Notes: generated from the letters alone by a model not told the origin. A stretch of 64,000 nucleotides of DNA from Chaenocephalus aceratus (GCA_023974075.1 CM043803.1:2825495-2889494), one strand, 5' to 3'. Shown: positions 1 through 13,305, numbered from the stretch's first letter. Program-made: numbers and translations.

Positions 1-567
1 GTAACAGTTCTTTTGGAGATGGGAAGTGATTGCACTTTGTAATATGGACATTCCAGAGGTGGAAGTGAGGCAGACAACCAGAAGTATCGCGAGCTGGTCT
101 GTTGATTCAATCATGTTCATCATCTTGCCTAAGTTGCTGATTCTGAAGCCCCGGAAGGGATTTTGAATGGCAAAGTGGCACTTAGTAGGCTGATGTGGAG
201 AAAGGGTCAGTGCAATGGTTAAGAGCTTTCATTTAAAAAAAAAAAGAATAGGTGCATTTCCATTCACGTTTTCTTGAGTAGAAACGCACGCATTTGAAGA
301 AATCATAAAGTACATAGTGAGATAGTGACTACTTGCAGCGTCAGCAACTATGTGAACTACTGCTGCTAACAATCTAGCTAACTGACAACCTGCTAGAGCT
401 TGTAATTCCTGGAGTTCCCTGGATTATTTTGTGTTTCTCTGATGTACACATAGCACGTTGTTCTTGTGATCAAACATTAAAACAATTATTTAATAAAGAG
501 TTATTGAACGGGGGGGAAATAGCTCTCCTAATTAGCTTGCTAACTGTTATCTCACTAACGGGTCAAA
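1..567. other. no recognised feature
   Basis: AT-rich sequence. The only long open frame here runs into the inverted arm that begins at 568, so it is not treated as a gene. Confidence 0.5.
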
Positions 568-988
568 ACGATTTTAAAAGCAATGTATTTCTACTAGTAA
601 TGTGTTTCGTGCCTGCAGCACGTCTTTTTCTCCGGTCGGGTCGTGGAAGACCGGAAGCTGTGTGGTTCATAAAAACATGTTCTTACTCAATATCAAGCCA
701 TAATTATTGCTTTTTTTAAATCGTATAATTTCGGACTTTTGTTGCCGTCTGTGAGGAAAATAAATGGGCCTCAGAGCCTCAGAATAGCATACTGAAATCT
801 GTATTTTTAAAATATTTTTTTCCTTCTAATTTGTTATTCTTTTCAAAATAACACACTGTTATTTACTCACCAATAACACACAATTATCCTTGCTTTTATT
901 TATTGGTTTAATTCCATAATCTCTGGCTTTTTTGGCGTCCGTCAGGAACTGAATTTCAAAATAAAAATAACCGGAAACAGACGTAGGC
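568..988 (+). repeat. left arm of inverted repeat
   Basis: This arm pairs with 3268-3685 in opposite orientation and includes CGTGCCTGCAGCACG-like and ttggcgtccgtcaggaactg segments found in both arms. Confidence 0.8.
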
Positions 989-1399
989 CTCTAGGAGTTT
1001 AGGATGGCCGAAGACACTACACTACCCATAATCCCCAGCTATCGTTTAGGACTACAGTCCCCGTGATTAATCTTCAAGCTCTGGGATTGGACGTTGTAGT
1101 GGCAGTGCGCCAAGGTTATGCAGAGCGTCAAACAGCTGTTTGAAATGGAACGAAACCACGCCAGACTATACAAAACTGGAATCGAAAGCTCTCCCAGAAC
1201 TACACATGCTGGCTATTGTGTTTCGCAAAATGTTCTATGGGACGTCTCTACTGAACGTTTTCGTTTTTCCCACAATTAGAAGTTGCCAGTATTAAACACA
1301 TTGGTGCTATCAAATGCTATCAAACATATAATTAATAAATGGGTGAAAATCGCTTGTGTCCATAATGCGCAGCATTAATATACCCACATGACAGCTCAT

Positions 1400-1560
1400 T
1401 GTTACTTTGTAATTCTACTCCACTACAATTCAGAGGTTAACCTGGTATTTTTACTCCACTACACTTATTTGAGTTACTTTGCAGATTCTGATTAATGATG
1501 TGAAATATAAACAACCCTTAAATCAGACTTTAGTTACACCTGAGTAAAATTCAGGTATAG
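1400..1560. repeat. teleost interspersed repeat fragment (stationary 'tactccactac' type)
   Basis: Repeated phrases such as tactccactaca and gagttactttgcag resemble a very common percomorph interspersed repeat. Related sequence in the opposite sense occurs near 15490, 17290 and 41095. The class cannot be decided here. Confidence 0.4.
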
Positions 1561-1581
1561 GTGATTGTCAAGTGCCAACAA

Positions 1582-1895
1582 TCAGGAGAGATATTTGATA
1601 GTTTGCGCGTCGAAAGGAGCCAGTTTAGGTGGTTCGGGCACCTAGTTAGGATGCCACCTGGGCGCCTCCCTAGGGAGGTGTTCCAGGCACGTCCAGCTGG
1701 GAAGAGACCAAGGGGTAGACCTAGGACCAGGTGGAGAGATTATATCTCTTCGCTGGCCTGGGAGCGCCTTGGGATCCCCCAGTCAGAGCTGGTTGATGTC
1801 GTCAGGGAAAAGAAAGTTAGGGGCTCTCTGCTGGAACTGCTACCCCCGCGACCCGACCACGGATAAGCGGGAGAAGATGGATGGATGGATGCTTG
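1582..1895 (+). mobile_element. 5'-truncated LINE 3' end (Rex3/RTE-like)
   Basis: The frame ending at 1866 encodes the typical C-terminus of a fish non-LTR reverse transcriptase polyprotein: RWFGHLVRMPPGRLPREVF, then GKRPRGRPRTRWRDYIS, LAWERLGIP and LLPPRPD. It is followed by the tail gataagcgg and a (GATG)n run. Short GATG tails are characteristic of Rex3/RTE elements (family knowledge). Only about 100 codons survive, so the copy is dead. Confidence 0.75.
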
Positions 1896-3267
1896 AGAAG
1901 ACTAAACATTTATCTGCAATTGACATGAATGAAAACGAGTAATAAAGCATATTCATTACTCGTTATTCTCTACTAATAGTTAATTAAAGACTGTATATTA
2001 TGGCTATTTTGCACATCCCTTTCAAGATTTTCAAAGGTTTATTGACATATCATATACACAACTACGGTGTATGCAATGAATGAAAAACTTGGGTCACAGG
2101 TTCCTCAACAGCGCATTACAAGACATCTATCAATATGTGTGTACCTCCACCATTAAAACTGTCATATTCTGCACATTTCTTATACTATCTACATACATAA
2201 GAGTATAATTCATATGTATAATATCAGTTAAAATAAGTGCTTCAACATAGTTAACATTGCAGGAAAGCAATATATTAGACGTTAAGTACTTTGTCAGGCT
2301 TAATATTTATCTGTCGATACCCCCAAAGTTGTTTTCTTATTTAAAAGAAGACCTTAATCTAAAGTATTATTTAATTTTTAAATAAAGGTTAATTCGTGTT
2401 TCTGTTTTGCACCTCCTCCGATTAATATCTTTGTACATCCTGCACTAAACTGTTTTATTGTAGAGATCACTTATAGTATCGTCTTGATTTTTTATATTCT
2501 ATATTTCTATCACAGACCTTCTACTTTCCCCCTAAGTAAGTATGTACTCTTAATATTTTTTTAATCAAATATAACACATAAAAACAATAATTCAATAACG
2601 TGCTTTAACCAGGCGGTGCACACAAGGTACACACAGCCATAATAACTTTGTATTATTAGTGTAGGACACTTATGTATGTACAACATCTGAAGATGTGTAG
2701 TTTTATTCGTGCTTTCACATAATTTTACAGCATATTGCTATACTATTTCAGACTCAGTATTTACATTCTTACATTCAAAGAAAATCAGTAATATCTTTAA
2801 AAACTACAGTCCTTTTATATCAGCTGTGCACCGTTATGGTGTAAATATAACCTATCTATGAATTAGATCAAATGTAAAAGTCAGCCGAATTAGTGTTGAT
2901 ACTGCAAGGAGACGTATTGTGTGAAGAGAAATTGAAGATGTTGTTTAATTGTTGATATATTTATGATCCACGTCAAGTATTCAGTTTCGGCGGTATTTCT
3001 TCCAGTTTTTCCAAAGGTTTTGTCATCAGGGCTCTATAAATAAAGAACTACGGCAGATCTGTATAATATCGTGTATTACAATGCCGTTATGTGATGACTT
3101 TCAAAGAGAAAAGCAAGAACACTCGGAATTAAGTATTATTTTATTCTTTTAAAATGTTTTCCGGATTTCATATCATATAAACACCAAATACCAGCATGCA
3201 TTGCGGCTAAAACATCCAATAAGCGAGCTTAAACCATAGCTGAGGATCTTGGGTAATCGCTCGAAAT

Positions 3268-3685
3268 GCCTACGTCTGTTTCCGGTTAATTTTATTTTGA
3301 AATTCAGTTCCTGACGGACGCCAAAAAAGCCCAAGATTATGGAATTAAACCAATAAATAAAAGCAAGGTTAATTGTGTGTTATTGGTGAGTAAATAACAG
3401 TGTGTTATTTTGAAAAGAATAACAAATTAGAAGGAAAAAAAGATTTAAAAAATACAGATTTCAGTATCCTGAGGCTCTGAGCCCCATTTATTTTCCTCAT
3501 AGACGGCAACAAAATTCCGAAATTATACGATTTAAAATAAAAGCAATAATTGTGACTTGATATTGAGTAAGAACATGTTTTTATGAACCACACAGCTTCC
3601 GGTCTTCCACGACCCGACCGGAGAAAAAGACGTGCTGCAGGCACGAAACACATTACCAGTAGAAATACATTGCTTTTAAAATCGT
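3268..3685 (-). repeat. right arm of inverted repeat
   Basis: This is the reverse-complement partner of 568-988. It is followed directly by the small hairpin units at 3681-3768. Confidence 0.8.
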
Positions 3686-3768
3686 GCTGTGCAACACGAA
3701 AAAAAGGGGGAAATCGTGTTGATGAACACGAATCAATAGATTAAAAATCGTGTTGGTGAACACGAAAT
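3681..3768. repeat. three spaced hairpin units with TCGTGTT/AACACGA arms
   Basis: Units at about 3681-3700, 3713-3732 and 3748-3767 each read atcgtgNtg, a few bases, then aacacgaa. Each is a short inverted repeat, and the units are spaced 33-35 bases apart. They sit just outside the right arm of the inverted-arm element and have no counterpart outside the left arm. Confidence 0.65.
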
Positions 3769-6700
3769 GCCGTGAGACTGGGTTGGTTATTTGTACAATT
3801 GACCCACAAAGGTGATTAAAAAAAAGTAAAAAGAAGTGGAACAAAGCTAATATGCCATGAAAACTCCTTCCATTTTGTACCCTCTCCCTTTAAGCTTAAA
3901 TGTCTGCATGACTCAAATTCGCTGATCACAGCGAATCCATTCGGGAAATATGATTTCATAAGAAATGTCCGTTGTTTAAATGTTGATGGGGCTGGACTTC
4001 TATTGGGTAGATTTCCCATTAAATTTCGAATGCAGGGATTTTCTCCCTTTCAGCCCCAAGCACGTTTGTGAGATCGGGCACCAATGGCAGGCTCGCAGTG
4101 AATTCAATTTCTTCCCAAAAGGTGCTGGTTGGGGATTCTGTGCACTTTCAACATTATCAGGAAAGAACCAAACTGTTACCACAAAGTTAAATGCACACTT
4201 ATTACATTTAATGTTGTGTGCTAGCAATAAGATTCCACTCAAGTCTAACTAAGAGACCCTGTACATTTTTTTCCCAGTCCGAGAAGTGTCCACATACTTA
4301 TGGCCAGTGTATGTATGGGTGGCATGCTGATCCTGGGTGGGCTGCTGGTGCCTCAAACTGTGACCTGAGCCATTTCAGACCTGGAGTCTGGTCACAAAGC
4401 CTGATGGGGGTCTGGATTGCAAGGAGGCTTTACAAGAGGGTCTGTGTTTTAAAGGCTGAACTTAGAAGTGTCTCTCCACTCCAGAAATTTCTCTCAAACA
4501 AAAACAAGTTTTGTTTTTAACATTGTAGGGTACAAGATTACATAACACTTAAAGTTAATGAAATTGTAAAATGTTCTTTCCTATTTTCTTTTCTTCTAGT
4601 TTCAGTTCGATGAGTGTTTCATCGCCCTCCAGTCTGAGACTGAGACACACATCATTTATACTGCGGAGATTGGAGGGAAAATACAGCGTCTGCGCTGGGT
4701 GATTAACTGTTAACACAACAGCAATCAGGTTGTATTTACTATGCATTTCAGAATGTTCTTTGTTCTTGCCAAGTTGCTGCAAAATGTGATCGATCATGTC
4801 ATAAAAACCTCATCTCCATTGATGTTGCCATTTTTCAAGAAGGTGTTTGGCCTTGCTGTTTGGCACTAGTATTTTGTTTGGCATAGAGCGGTGTTATTCA
4901 AATTTCTGTAAGCAAAAAAGTGCAATGTCCCTCTAAATAATACGCTTTGGGTTTGCTGTTTTTTTTTGGACATTTGGTGATTGAAGCTCTATACACAGAA
5001 GCTTGGGATGGTTTTGTGATGCATTTAATTATCTATATTCTTCTCGGCTGCTTGTCCGCAAAAGGGCCCGGAGGCATCTGCTGGGTGAATCAACTCTCTC
5101 CTAGACTATTCCTCTTCAGCAGGGTAGAAACATTCTCTGTGCACCGTGTTTTTTTTCCATATTTGCTGACTAAGGCACTGCGATAATGACATGAAACCAA
5201 CCATGGCCTCTTCGAGCAACAGTGATATCCAGGCATGCGAATTAGACTGAACAAAACCCCGGGAGTGGAGAAAGAAATTGTCGCACTGAGTAATTTGTTA
5301 GAGTGGTAGCAGCACATCATATTAGATGTTGTCAAAGGCTGTGAGTTATGTATCATCAGTGTTATTATTTCTTTGGAGCCCTGTCCCAGGCATTTACTGA
5401 TCTTGGTGAGAATTTGGAGATGTTTGAAATGGAAAAGTTTCTCCGCAGATGCTAGACTGTGAGTCATAAAAAGAGACACTTTCTCATAGATGTATTTTAT
5501 GAACAATTTGCAAAAGCTGTCATGACATTAATATTGCCCGCGCCCTAGTATCAGACTACTCTGCTCTCACACCACACATTTTCCTGAGAAAAGCAATTTG
5601 ATGCAATAACGCATTTGGTAGTCATGCCTGGCCATCAGTTCTGCTGTTTGGTGAGCAGAATGAGGGCTGACATGCAGAACATTATATTTTCTTAGAAGAA
5701 AATTCAAAGTTTTTAAGACAAATATTACTTTGTTATGGTACTAGGGTTAAAGGATCCTCCCAGAATCATCTGTTTCAAAGATAAAATAGATACAGAGACA
5801 TTGTTTTGAACTATAAACTACGCACTTTCGGGGACCTTCTTTGTAACTTGGGTCAAGACTGGGACACGTACAGTTCCAGAGGCTCTTTGACATCTGATAA
5901 GGGCTGGAGAGCTGAATTGATCCCGATCTTAAACTCTCCTAAGCTGGGAGATTGAGAAGATATCTGCCTTGGCCTCTGCACCCACGGCCACACGGATAGG
6001 AAGCAATTTCCTCTGCACTTGGAGCTGATTGTACTGAGCTGGTCCAAAGGGGTCAGAATAACGCAGAAAAAAAATAACTGACGCCTGATTAATCAGCAAC
6101 GGGCCTCAAGAATAAAACAGCTTCCATGTGGGGAGAAATCGTATTTACTCGCCTTTTATACCAGTGTATGTATTAGAGGAGCGTTATCAAGTTGAGAGTG
6201 AAAGATGTAGCAGTTGTTATGCTACGTTGTGCCCTAAAATAACCTCCTCAGCTGAGAGGCTATGACATAAACATATAAACAAGCACAAAGGCACCGGCCT
6301 GTCTGTGGAAACCATGAACCCTTAGGGAAAAAAACTCCAGTTTGTTGTTCTGGGAAGGAGAATACACCACTGTTTACTTCTCAATCCAGCAACGTTCTAT
6401 TTTGCAATGCCAGTGAGCTGAGCGTGGTGTCTGTAGTTTTTTAAAGATACTCTAGATACGATATTCTCCTCGAGGGAGGGTACAGCCACTCGCTAAGGAG
6501 AGCTGCAGCCCAGTGGTGATGTAATACCACATCAAATAATTCAATTTAAAAAGAGATGCTCGGGTTGCTCCTGTCCACAGAGCGTTACATTAATAAGATC
6601 ACCATCATTGTGGTTAGAAATGATGACATCGAGAAAATTGGTTTGATTCCCCCTCTGCGTTTCTTTCTTTGCGGATTTAAAATGCAAGGGAGGTTTGAGT

Positions 6701-7370
6701 TAGAGACTGACTACTGCCCGTCGTAAATTTGTTTCTCATGGGCTGCATAATCCCCCAACTTGCCATTTCTACCACCCACACAAATACTTCGCTCCCGTTT
6801 AAAAAATCATCCGCAGCAGATTTAATTGTTGCTGTGCGCCCTTAACGAAAAGGCAAGATTTTACAATCCCTCTTCTCTTATTTTTTTTCAAATTCCTTAT
6901 TGAAAACATGCTTGTGCTTTGGCTGAGGCCTGTTTTATGTGACTGTGTGAGTTTCTGCCATGTATAATTTGTGGCTGAAACCCCAAAAAATAACTCTGTC
7001 CATTTCTCAATAAATGGATCTAGTTTGCTCGAACAACATCTGGAGATGACATGGCCGCTGAAAGGAACTCCTGAATGCCACAGAATAAAACGGACATATT
7101 TTGGACATGATGACAAGCAGCAAATTACGGTACTTTCGAAAGCCATTTTGCGCCCCACCCTGGGAGGAAGTGGCTGGGTGTCTTTGGAAAATGACCAGTT
7201 GACAGTGAGGACCAAAGTGAGTCAGGTCATTTTATACGGATTTCAACAAACTGATTACATGTGTGCATGGACGTCAAAGAGCAAAATGGGAATTTGTCGT
7301 AATTGCCCAAAGTTCTTGAACATGCTGTCAGTGGTTTTGTTGTTGTGTTGTGTTCGAAAGCTGTTACTTT
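3769..7370. other. no recognised gene or repeat
   Basis: Mixed AT-rich intergenic sequence. Several ORFs of 60-140 codons occur on both strands, but none shows a recognisable domain, codon bias or splice context. Confidence 0.5.
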
Positions 7371-7430
7371 TGTTCGCGGGTCAATTTTGACCCATGATTT
7401 AAATCATGGGTCAAAATTGACCCGCGAACA
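7371..7430. repeat. perfect 60-bp palindrome
   Basis: The two 30-base arms are exact reverse complements with no loop; the centre falls between 7400 and 7401. The ends are tgttcgcggg and cccgcgaaca. The motif gggtcaaaattgacccg suggests a DNA-transposon terminus meeting its own inverted copy. Confidence 0.95.
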
Positions 7431-7917
7431 CCATGAACATCATTATTTTGGAGTGTTTTGGACTAAGATAATTATCTGAGTCAAAAAACACTCAAAATAA
7501 TGACTATCATCCAATATTGTTTAAACTACATCATAACTAACTTATTATGCATTCATAACCATACAATTCTGTTGTAATTGTATTTTATGGCCCCAAAACA
7601 CATCACACCACATATTTAAGTAAAAAATGTGATTAAATTCACTCATTATATTCCGTATAGTGAAGACAGTGGATAATGATGGTTATCTGACTATAATAGG
7701 ACTCAATAGACTTAAAATTATTGTTACAGTGGATGAAGGGAGTGGGGCTGGGGTGTCTAAAGTCAAAGGTGAATCTTGATTGGGCCAAATTTGACCCGAG
7801 TCACCCCCAACAATGCTGCAGGGTCTTCCCAGACCCGAAAACCAAATTCTACACTTTTTTTTGAGACCTTTAGACTTGGCTTAAAATGGTAAAAATCTGT
7901 TTTGTAGTGTTTATATA

Positions 7918-8878
7918 GAGTGGCGAAGTCCCTCCCCTTCCGGTGGACCTCCATGGGACCTTATTTTGGAAAAATTATGTATTGAAGTCAATGGAGAGAG
8001 AAAGATTATCTTTCGATCCCGTTTGAATTGTGCCACAAATTACACATATGATGTGTCACTACTGTCTTGCCAAACAAGGATTGACTACCCTCACTATCAC
8101 CACAATGAAACACGTCCAGAAGAATGTCATGCAAAGATGCCTGCCTGCCTGCCTTCCTTTGATTCTCTCTGAACCGCCTGATATTTTTAATGTTTAGTGC
8201 CAACCATTTGTGCAGATAGCATGAAGTAGAAAAGATCGCCAATGCTAATGTAGCGTTAGCGTTAGCATTTCTCCCCGGGCTTAAATGGTGTATTATAGAA
8301 TGATCACACCGGTGTGACAGTAAGGGTTCACGAAATATGACTACTACTCTTACTGTTTAACATTTGGGTTACTTGATGTTACTTCATATTAAGGATAATA
8401 AAAAGGACAAGGCTGTAATGCTAACTAACGTGCTTGCTACTAGCTAGGTAGCTAACTTGATCCAGCCACTACTGGTCCTTTCATCAGATGGGAAGCGAAA
8501 GAACGAACAAGACCCATTTCTGGTATGATAACAACCTGGTACTAAGCACACAGGCATCTTGTTAAAGTTATCTTATCTTAGCTATCTCTTATTTAGTGGA
8601 GGAAAACAATTATGTCAGTTATGACATAATTTACTCTGGGATTTGTAGTCTTTTTAGTTGCGTATTTTTCATAGTGTTATATTTCAACAGTTTTATGACA
8701 AACTGTGACTTTTTTTACATGGAAATGATTTTTTAAGATTGACAAACATATGTGTAATTCATGGCACAATTCAAACGGAATAGAAAGATACGTTTTCTCT
8801 CTCCATTGACTTCAATACATAATTTTTCCGAAATAAGGTCCCATGGACCGGAAGTAGATGGGCGTGACTTCGCCACTC
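7918..8878. mobile_element. MITE with ~145-bp inverted repeats, TATA-flanked
   Basis: Both ends begin GAGTGGCGAAGTC, and about 145 bases at each end are reverse complements, including ccatgggaccttatttngg and attgaagtcaatggagag. TATA flanks both ends (7914-7917 and 8879-8882), suggesting a TA or TATA target-site duplication. The 961-bp element has no transposase frame. The ORFs in it are just the two arms read in opposite directions. Confidence 0.85.
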
Positions 8879-8882
8879 TATA

Positions 8883-11639
8883 GCTGTTGTGGAGGATATC
8901 ATGAAGCCTCGTTCCGATATAAAAAACTAGAGGGTAGTTATTATATAGTTTTAACTTGAAACGGGTCACGAGAGACCCAAACACAACATAAGGGTTGAAC
9001 AAGCTTATTGCATGAGAGTGATCATCTTGTTTATTTTCTGTTTATCTAATCAGGTAAAAGTCCCATTGTTTGAGACCGAACCTCAAACCTGCCGCCTTCT
9101 GCAGCTTTTCAGCCGTACTCGTCTGATTCCCTTTGTTCACCAGTCTGATGGATATGTTACTATAATTACCGACTGCAAACAAAAATCTTGTTGAGTGTTC
9201 CATATCCGTCCAGCGTGATTGTTGGACCAAATTTACAATACAAGTGGAAATCTGATTTACACATTTGGTAAAAAGTCAATTACAATAGGACATAAATATT
9301 GTCACATGTCTGTTGGATGTTCTTGTCAGTACGCTTGCATGTTTGCCATAATAATTTGATAATCTCAAATAAAAATCTCATCGAGATTATGTTATCGAAA
9401 GATCTGCCCCTTATTGACAAAAAAACTAAAACACTCAAAAACACTCAAAAAACTCAATCTCGTGTTTTCATGAAGTTGAACACCCATTATTTTTAGCCAC
9501 TAAGAAAACATGTTTTTCCATTAAATATACCCAAACTCTAAAAACTCTCAAACTCTTAAAGCTGTTAGCTGTATTATATGTTCTGCTGTTTTACAGACTA
9601 TTCGACAATTTCTATATCAAGGGAGCCACATAATGTTGACAAAGTCTCTAATCTGTTGTTATAAATGTCAATGGGTTTTTTAATGAAGTTTTCCCTCTTC
9701 TGGAACAAAACCCAGATGGCTCTTTATAATGGCAGGAGTAAATATCTTTGCTGTATAAACTCACTTGCGCTTTTTTTAAATCTCGATTTGCAGTTATGTA
9801 AACGACATAAAGGTTTACAACTCGTCAAACGAAAACAGACATTTTAATTGCTTGTGTGTGTGGAGGAACTGACCTTGCTTGTGTCAGCTTTTCTTGAGTT
9901 GTCAGATACATTGACCTCATGATAATTACCCATTGACAGGCTGTGTAAACTCTCGATACTACACGTGTGAGATCGGCCTTTTTATGCCCTCTCGGTCGGC
10001 CGCACACAAAATAACATACTGCAGAGTGTGAAGAACATTAACCAATCCATCTTCATCTTTTTTAAAGGGAAATTGGGGAAATTGACCGTGAACTTTTGCA
10101 GTACAACCTAAAAGCATTCTGCCTCCACAACCTTGGGGCTTGCTGTTTTTTAGAATTGTTGACAGCTCTGTTTCCTGTCCTCTGCACCTCCAGTTGTCCT
10201 GAGCACATATGGTTGGCCCTCCTCGCTACATGCCTGGCCTCGGCTGAGAGCCCGAGGCTTACATGACTCAGTGGAGGTTCCTGACCCACGTGGTGCTACT
10301 GTCCATCTCTGGAAAAGGGTCACCTACTTCCACAACTTTCTAATGAAGCACAAAGAGAATCATTGGTTTGCTTATATTTGCCAAGAATAGTGAATAAATC
10401 TCTTACTAAGATGCAGTCTTGATGCTGAAGTAAACATTGGAGGACTTATTTGATCAGTCTTGACCCTTTCCCAGTTGAGAATTACACTCTCAGGAAACCC
10501 TATCTACTTTCCAAAGCATTTCCCGGCATCATTTGAAGAACACAACGTTTTTTTGAACTTTTTTTCAGCGTTCCTCATTCCTCTTAGGTCGCCAGACATC
10601 TCTTCTGGTTTCCATTTGTTTTAAGTTATTAGCGCTCATGACCTGATAAGGGAGTGGTTGGAGGAGCGCAAACATCCGTCTCCGACTACATCCGTCATCG
10701 TCCACATGTGTTTGACTTGAGCAATAATATCCGCTCCTGGAAAGGTTTGACTCAAAGAGGTGAAACTACCGCTGTGTAGACGCGTTTATGTAATCCTTGA
10801 CGAAGGTTTGAAAATGATGTGTGCTGGTTTGTTCACTAAATAGATTCCATCTTAATAAACGTCTTGGACAACCAGCAGCATTGTTCAGCACTTTGACTGC
10901 TTATATGCGGAGCAGAAACACAACACTTTAAAGACTTTTATAGGAGTTGGCTTTTGGCATGTGAGATAAAGTACCTCACATGCAGTGCCGTATCCAGGAT
11001 TTCCTAAATACAGAGGTCCAAACATGCTAGGGGGGTTCGGGGGATACCCCCAAGATTTTTGGGATTTTCATGATCGAGTTAGGTGCTTTTGAAGTCCTGT
11101 GAGGGGTCACACATTGGATAATATATTGATTTCAAACCATGTCAGTGGGCTGACAATGTCAGCATCAATTATTTTTGAAAGTGTAATACATCATAAGAAT
11201 CAGTTGATTGTTACTATTAATGATCTGGACATGCAGAAGAGGCTAAAATGATCACAAAACATTGTCAACATTCATTTTCCATGTCTCTCTCCTTTCCATA
11301 ACCTGCCCCCTCTCTTCCATCTTCTTTAGTCTCTCTGTCTTCTTCCTGTTCATTACTCTCTCTCTCCTCTACTCTTTCTCTTTGTTCAATCTCTCCCTCG
11401 TTGTTTACTTTTTGCTCCTCCTCACTTGTCGCTCCCGCCAGTGAATTAAAAGCAATTCAGCAGTTTAGTTCATTTCACTTGTTTGTTTGCATTATTTTTT
11501 TTATTTAAATCTGTTTTGTTTGATTCTCAAAAGAGAACAAAGATGTAAGCAAATTGTGTTTACAATTGTATGTTATTATGACATCATAACTGCAATAGAT
11601 GTATGTTGTTTAAAAATTATGCCTATTGTAAATGAAGAC
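8883..11639. other. no recognised gene
   Basis: From 8883 to 9000 the sequence resembles a fish DNA-transposon end (cgggtcacgagagaccca). Short (AAACACTCA)-like repeats occur at 9425-9455, a C/G-run-rich repeat fragment at about 10985-11060, and a CT-rich stretch at 11275-11420. No coding signal was recognised. Confidence 0.45.
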
Positions 11640-11640
11640 A

Positions 11641-11685
11641 TTACATTACATTGCATTTAGCTGACGCTTTTATCCAAAGACTATT
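11641..11685 (-). mobile_element. L2-type LINE 3' tail fragment
   Basis: ttacattgcatttagctg then acgcttttatccaaag is the reverse complement of the well-known fish L2/SINE 3' tail (ctttggataaaagcgtcagc). Only the tail is present. Confidence 0.6.
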
Positions 11686-12993
11686 GTTATAGATATATAG
11701 ATAGATAGGTGGGGTTATTAAGCCTACATTCTTCTGTCCGACTGTACCTGCAGTTCCTACCTGACTTCCATCACTTTCTCTCTCTCTCTTTCTCTCTGCC
11801 TGTCCTGTCTCTTCCGTACCAAAGCTGAGCTTCGACTGACGTAGTCTTTTCATTATATCTGAGTCAGTGTAAAAAGAAAACAATACAATGTTATATCTTC
11901 AATGTTTTACTCAAATTGAAATGAAAGAAAAGCATTACAACGTTTGTTAAAAGGTAATCCTTCTGACATTGGATGAATGTAATTAACTTTAGCTCTCTAG
12001 CTAGTTTATTCACGCAATTTAAACCAAAGTATAGCCTATAGCTGCAATATAAGTTAGTGTGCATGTTGTCGGACGTCCACTGACTAACGTAGAGCGTTCA
12101 CACAGGATCTGCTGGTCATATGATGTCCTGATGGACAGAAAACACAAGCAGCCCGCTGGACTCAGATCTCTAGATACCTGGGCCCTTTCTCATTTCATCA
12201 AATCCCCCTCCTCGACTCCTCGACTCCTCGACTCCTCGGTCCTCCGGTAGTGACCCGGAAATGAATTTTAGCGCGCCATGTTGAAGGACATCTCATTTCT
12301 CTAAATGCACTTCGAGGACCGAGCGTCGAGGAGGCTCTCTGGAGGAGCTATAACCGAGGATACACTGATGGGTTCTCCACGGCTGCTTCGTGGATGCATT
12401 TCCGGCAACAGAGATGTTTCAAAGAGTCGTGACGCACGCCCGGACTTATCTCAGCCAATGACAGCTCTGCATGCATCCCCTGGATATTATTTTATTAACT
12501 GCTTTCATCGCGACGCGATGTTTACAGTGAGAACAGCTGTGAGGTCCGTGCAGAAAGCAGAGCAGTGTGTATAATATATCACTCAGTATAACAGGCCTAC
12601 TCTCTGTATTTGCTGTAGTTTAGTAGATATCTACAAACAAAGAGTTGATATTTTTCTAAAACCATTTAGTGCTTCACAATAAAATACACAACGGCTGTAG
12701 CCTGTTTTAGGAACTGTATGTGAGTGTGTGTGTGGTACAGTGTGTAGGTGTGTGTGGTACAGTGTGTGCGTAGATGCAGCGGACAGACAGGTCTCTGTTG
12801 GTTTGGTGTCCTCTGCCCACTTTTAATACTTGTAAATACAACTTTTGGCCCGTAATTTATTTTCCTCATTGTAGCGACCAGAGAGGGGAGAGGGGGGGGG
12901 GGGGATATATCCAGTCTCTGATAGTGTTACGTTATTATGAGAGTGCTCTGTTTGATTCTGAAATTGTATATATTTATATAAATATATACATAT

Positions 12994-13305
12994 TGTAGCG
13001 ATCCTGCATAGGATGTTCAGGGTGTCACTCAGGCATCCCCCGTCTCTCTGCCAATCATAGAGCTGCACAGTGATGCTGGTTGAGGTGCGGGCCTGTGGTT
13101 GGGGGAGCGGACGGGGGAGGGCGGGGAGTTGTGACGTAGACACTGCTATATTTATATGTGTCGGGGGTAGGAGTTAAGTCAGTGTGGGAAGTGTGAGGTA
13201 GAACCCCCCACAATGTACCGGTACCTGTGATCATCTGTAAGAATATCTGTTATTAAAGCCTAATAACGAGAAGCCTGTTTCCGACTCCACCTTGCGAACG
13301 TTACA
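12994..13305 (+). repeat. 5' LTR
   Basis: Starts TGTAGCGATCC and ends GCGAACGTTACA. It contains a ctgctatatttatatg TATA-like segment and a ttattaaagcc polyadenylation-like region near the end. Confidence 0.9.

Larger units (their letters stand above)
568..3685. mobile_element. large inverted-arm repeat element, ~420-bp arms
   Basis: The left arm (568-988) is nearly identical to the reverse complement of 3268-3685. The outer edge reads acgattttaaaagcaatg on the left and its complement on the right. The inner edge is gacgtaggc. The arms show small differences (for example ctactagtaa against ctactggtaa) and carry the same short open frame, which has no recognised homology. The 2.3-kb interior holds a LINE 3' end and AT-rich DNA but no transposase. 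It may be a foldback-type or non-autonomous DNA transposon, or an inverted duplication. No target-site duplication was found. Confidence 0.6.

Noticed and set aside
5090..5506. 138-codon minus-strand ORF
   Set aside because: No recognisable motif, and lies in unremarkable intergenic DNA.
6799..7390. Overlapping 138- and 139-codon ORFs
   Set aside because: No domain, no splice context and no family resemblance. Length is within chance for this composition.
8006..9002. Similar short ORFs on opposite strands
   Set aside because: They are the inverted arms of the MITE read from each side.
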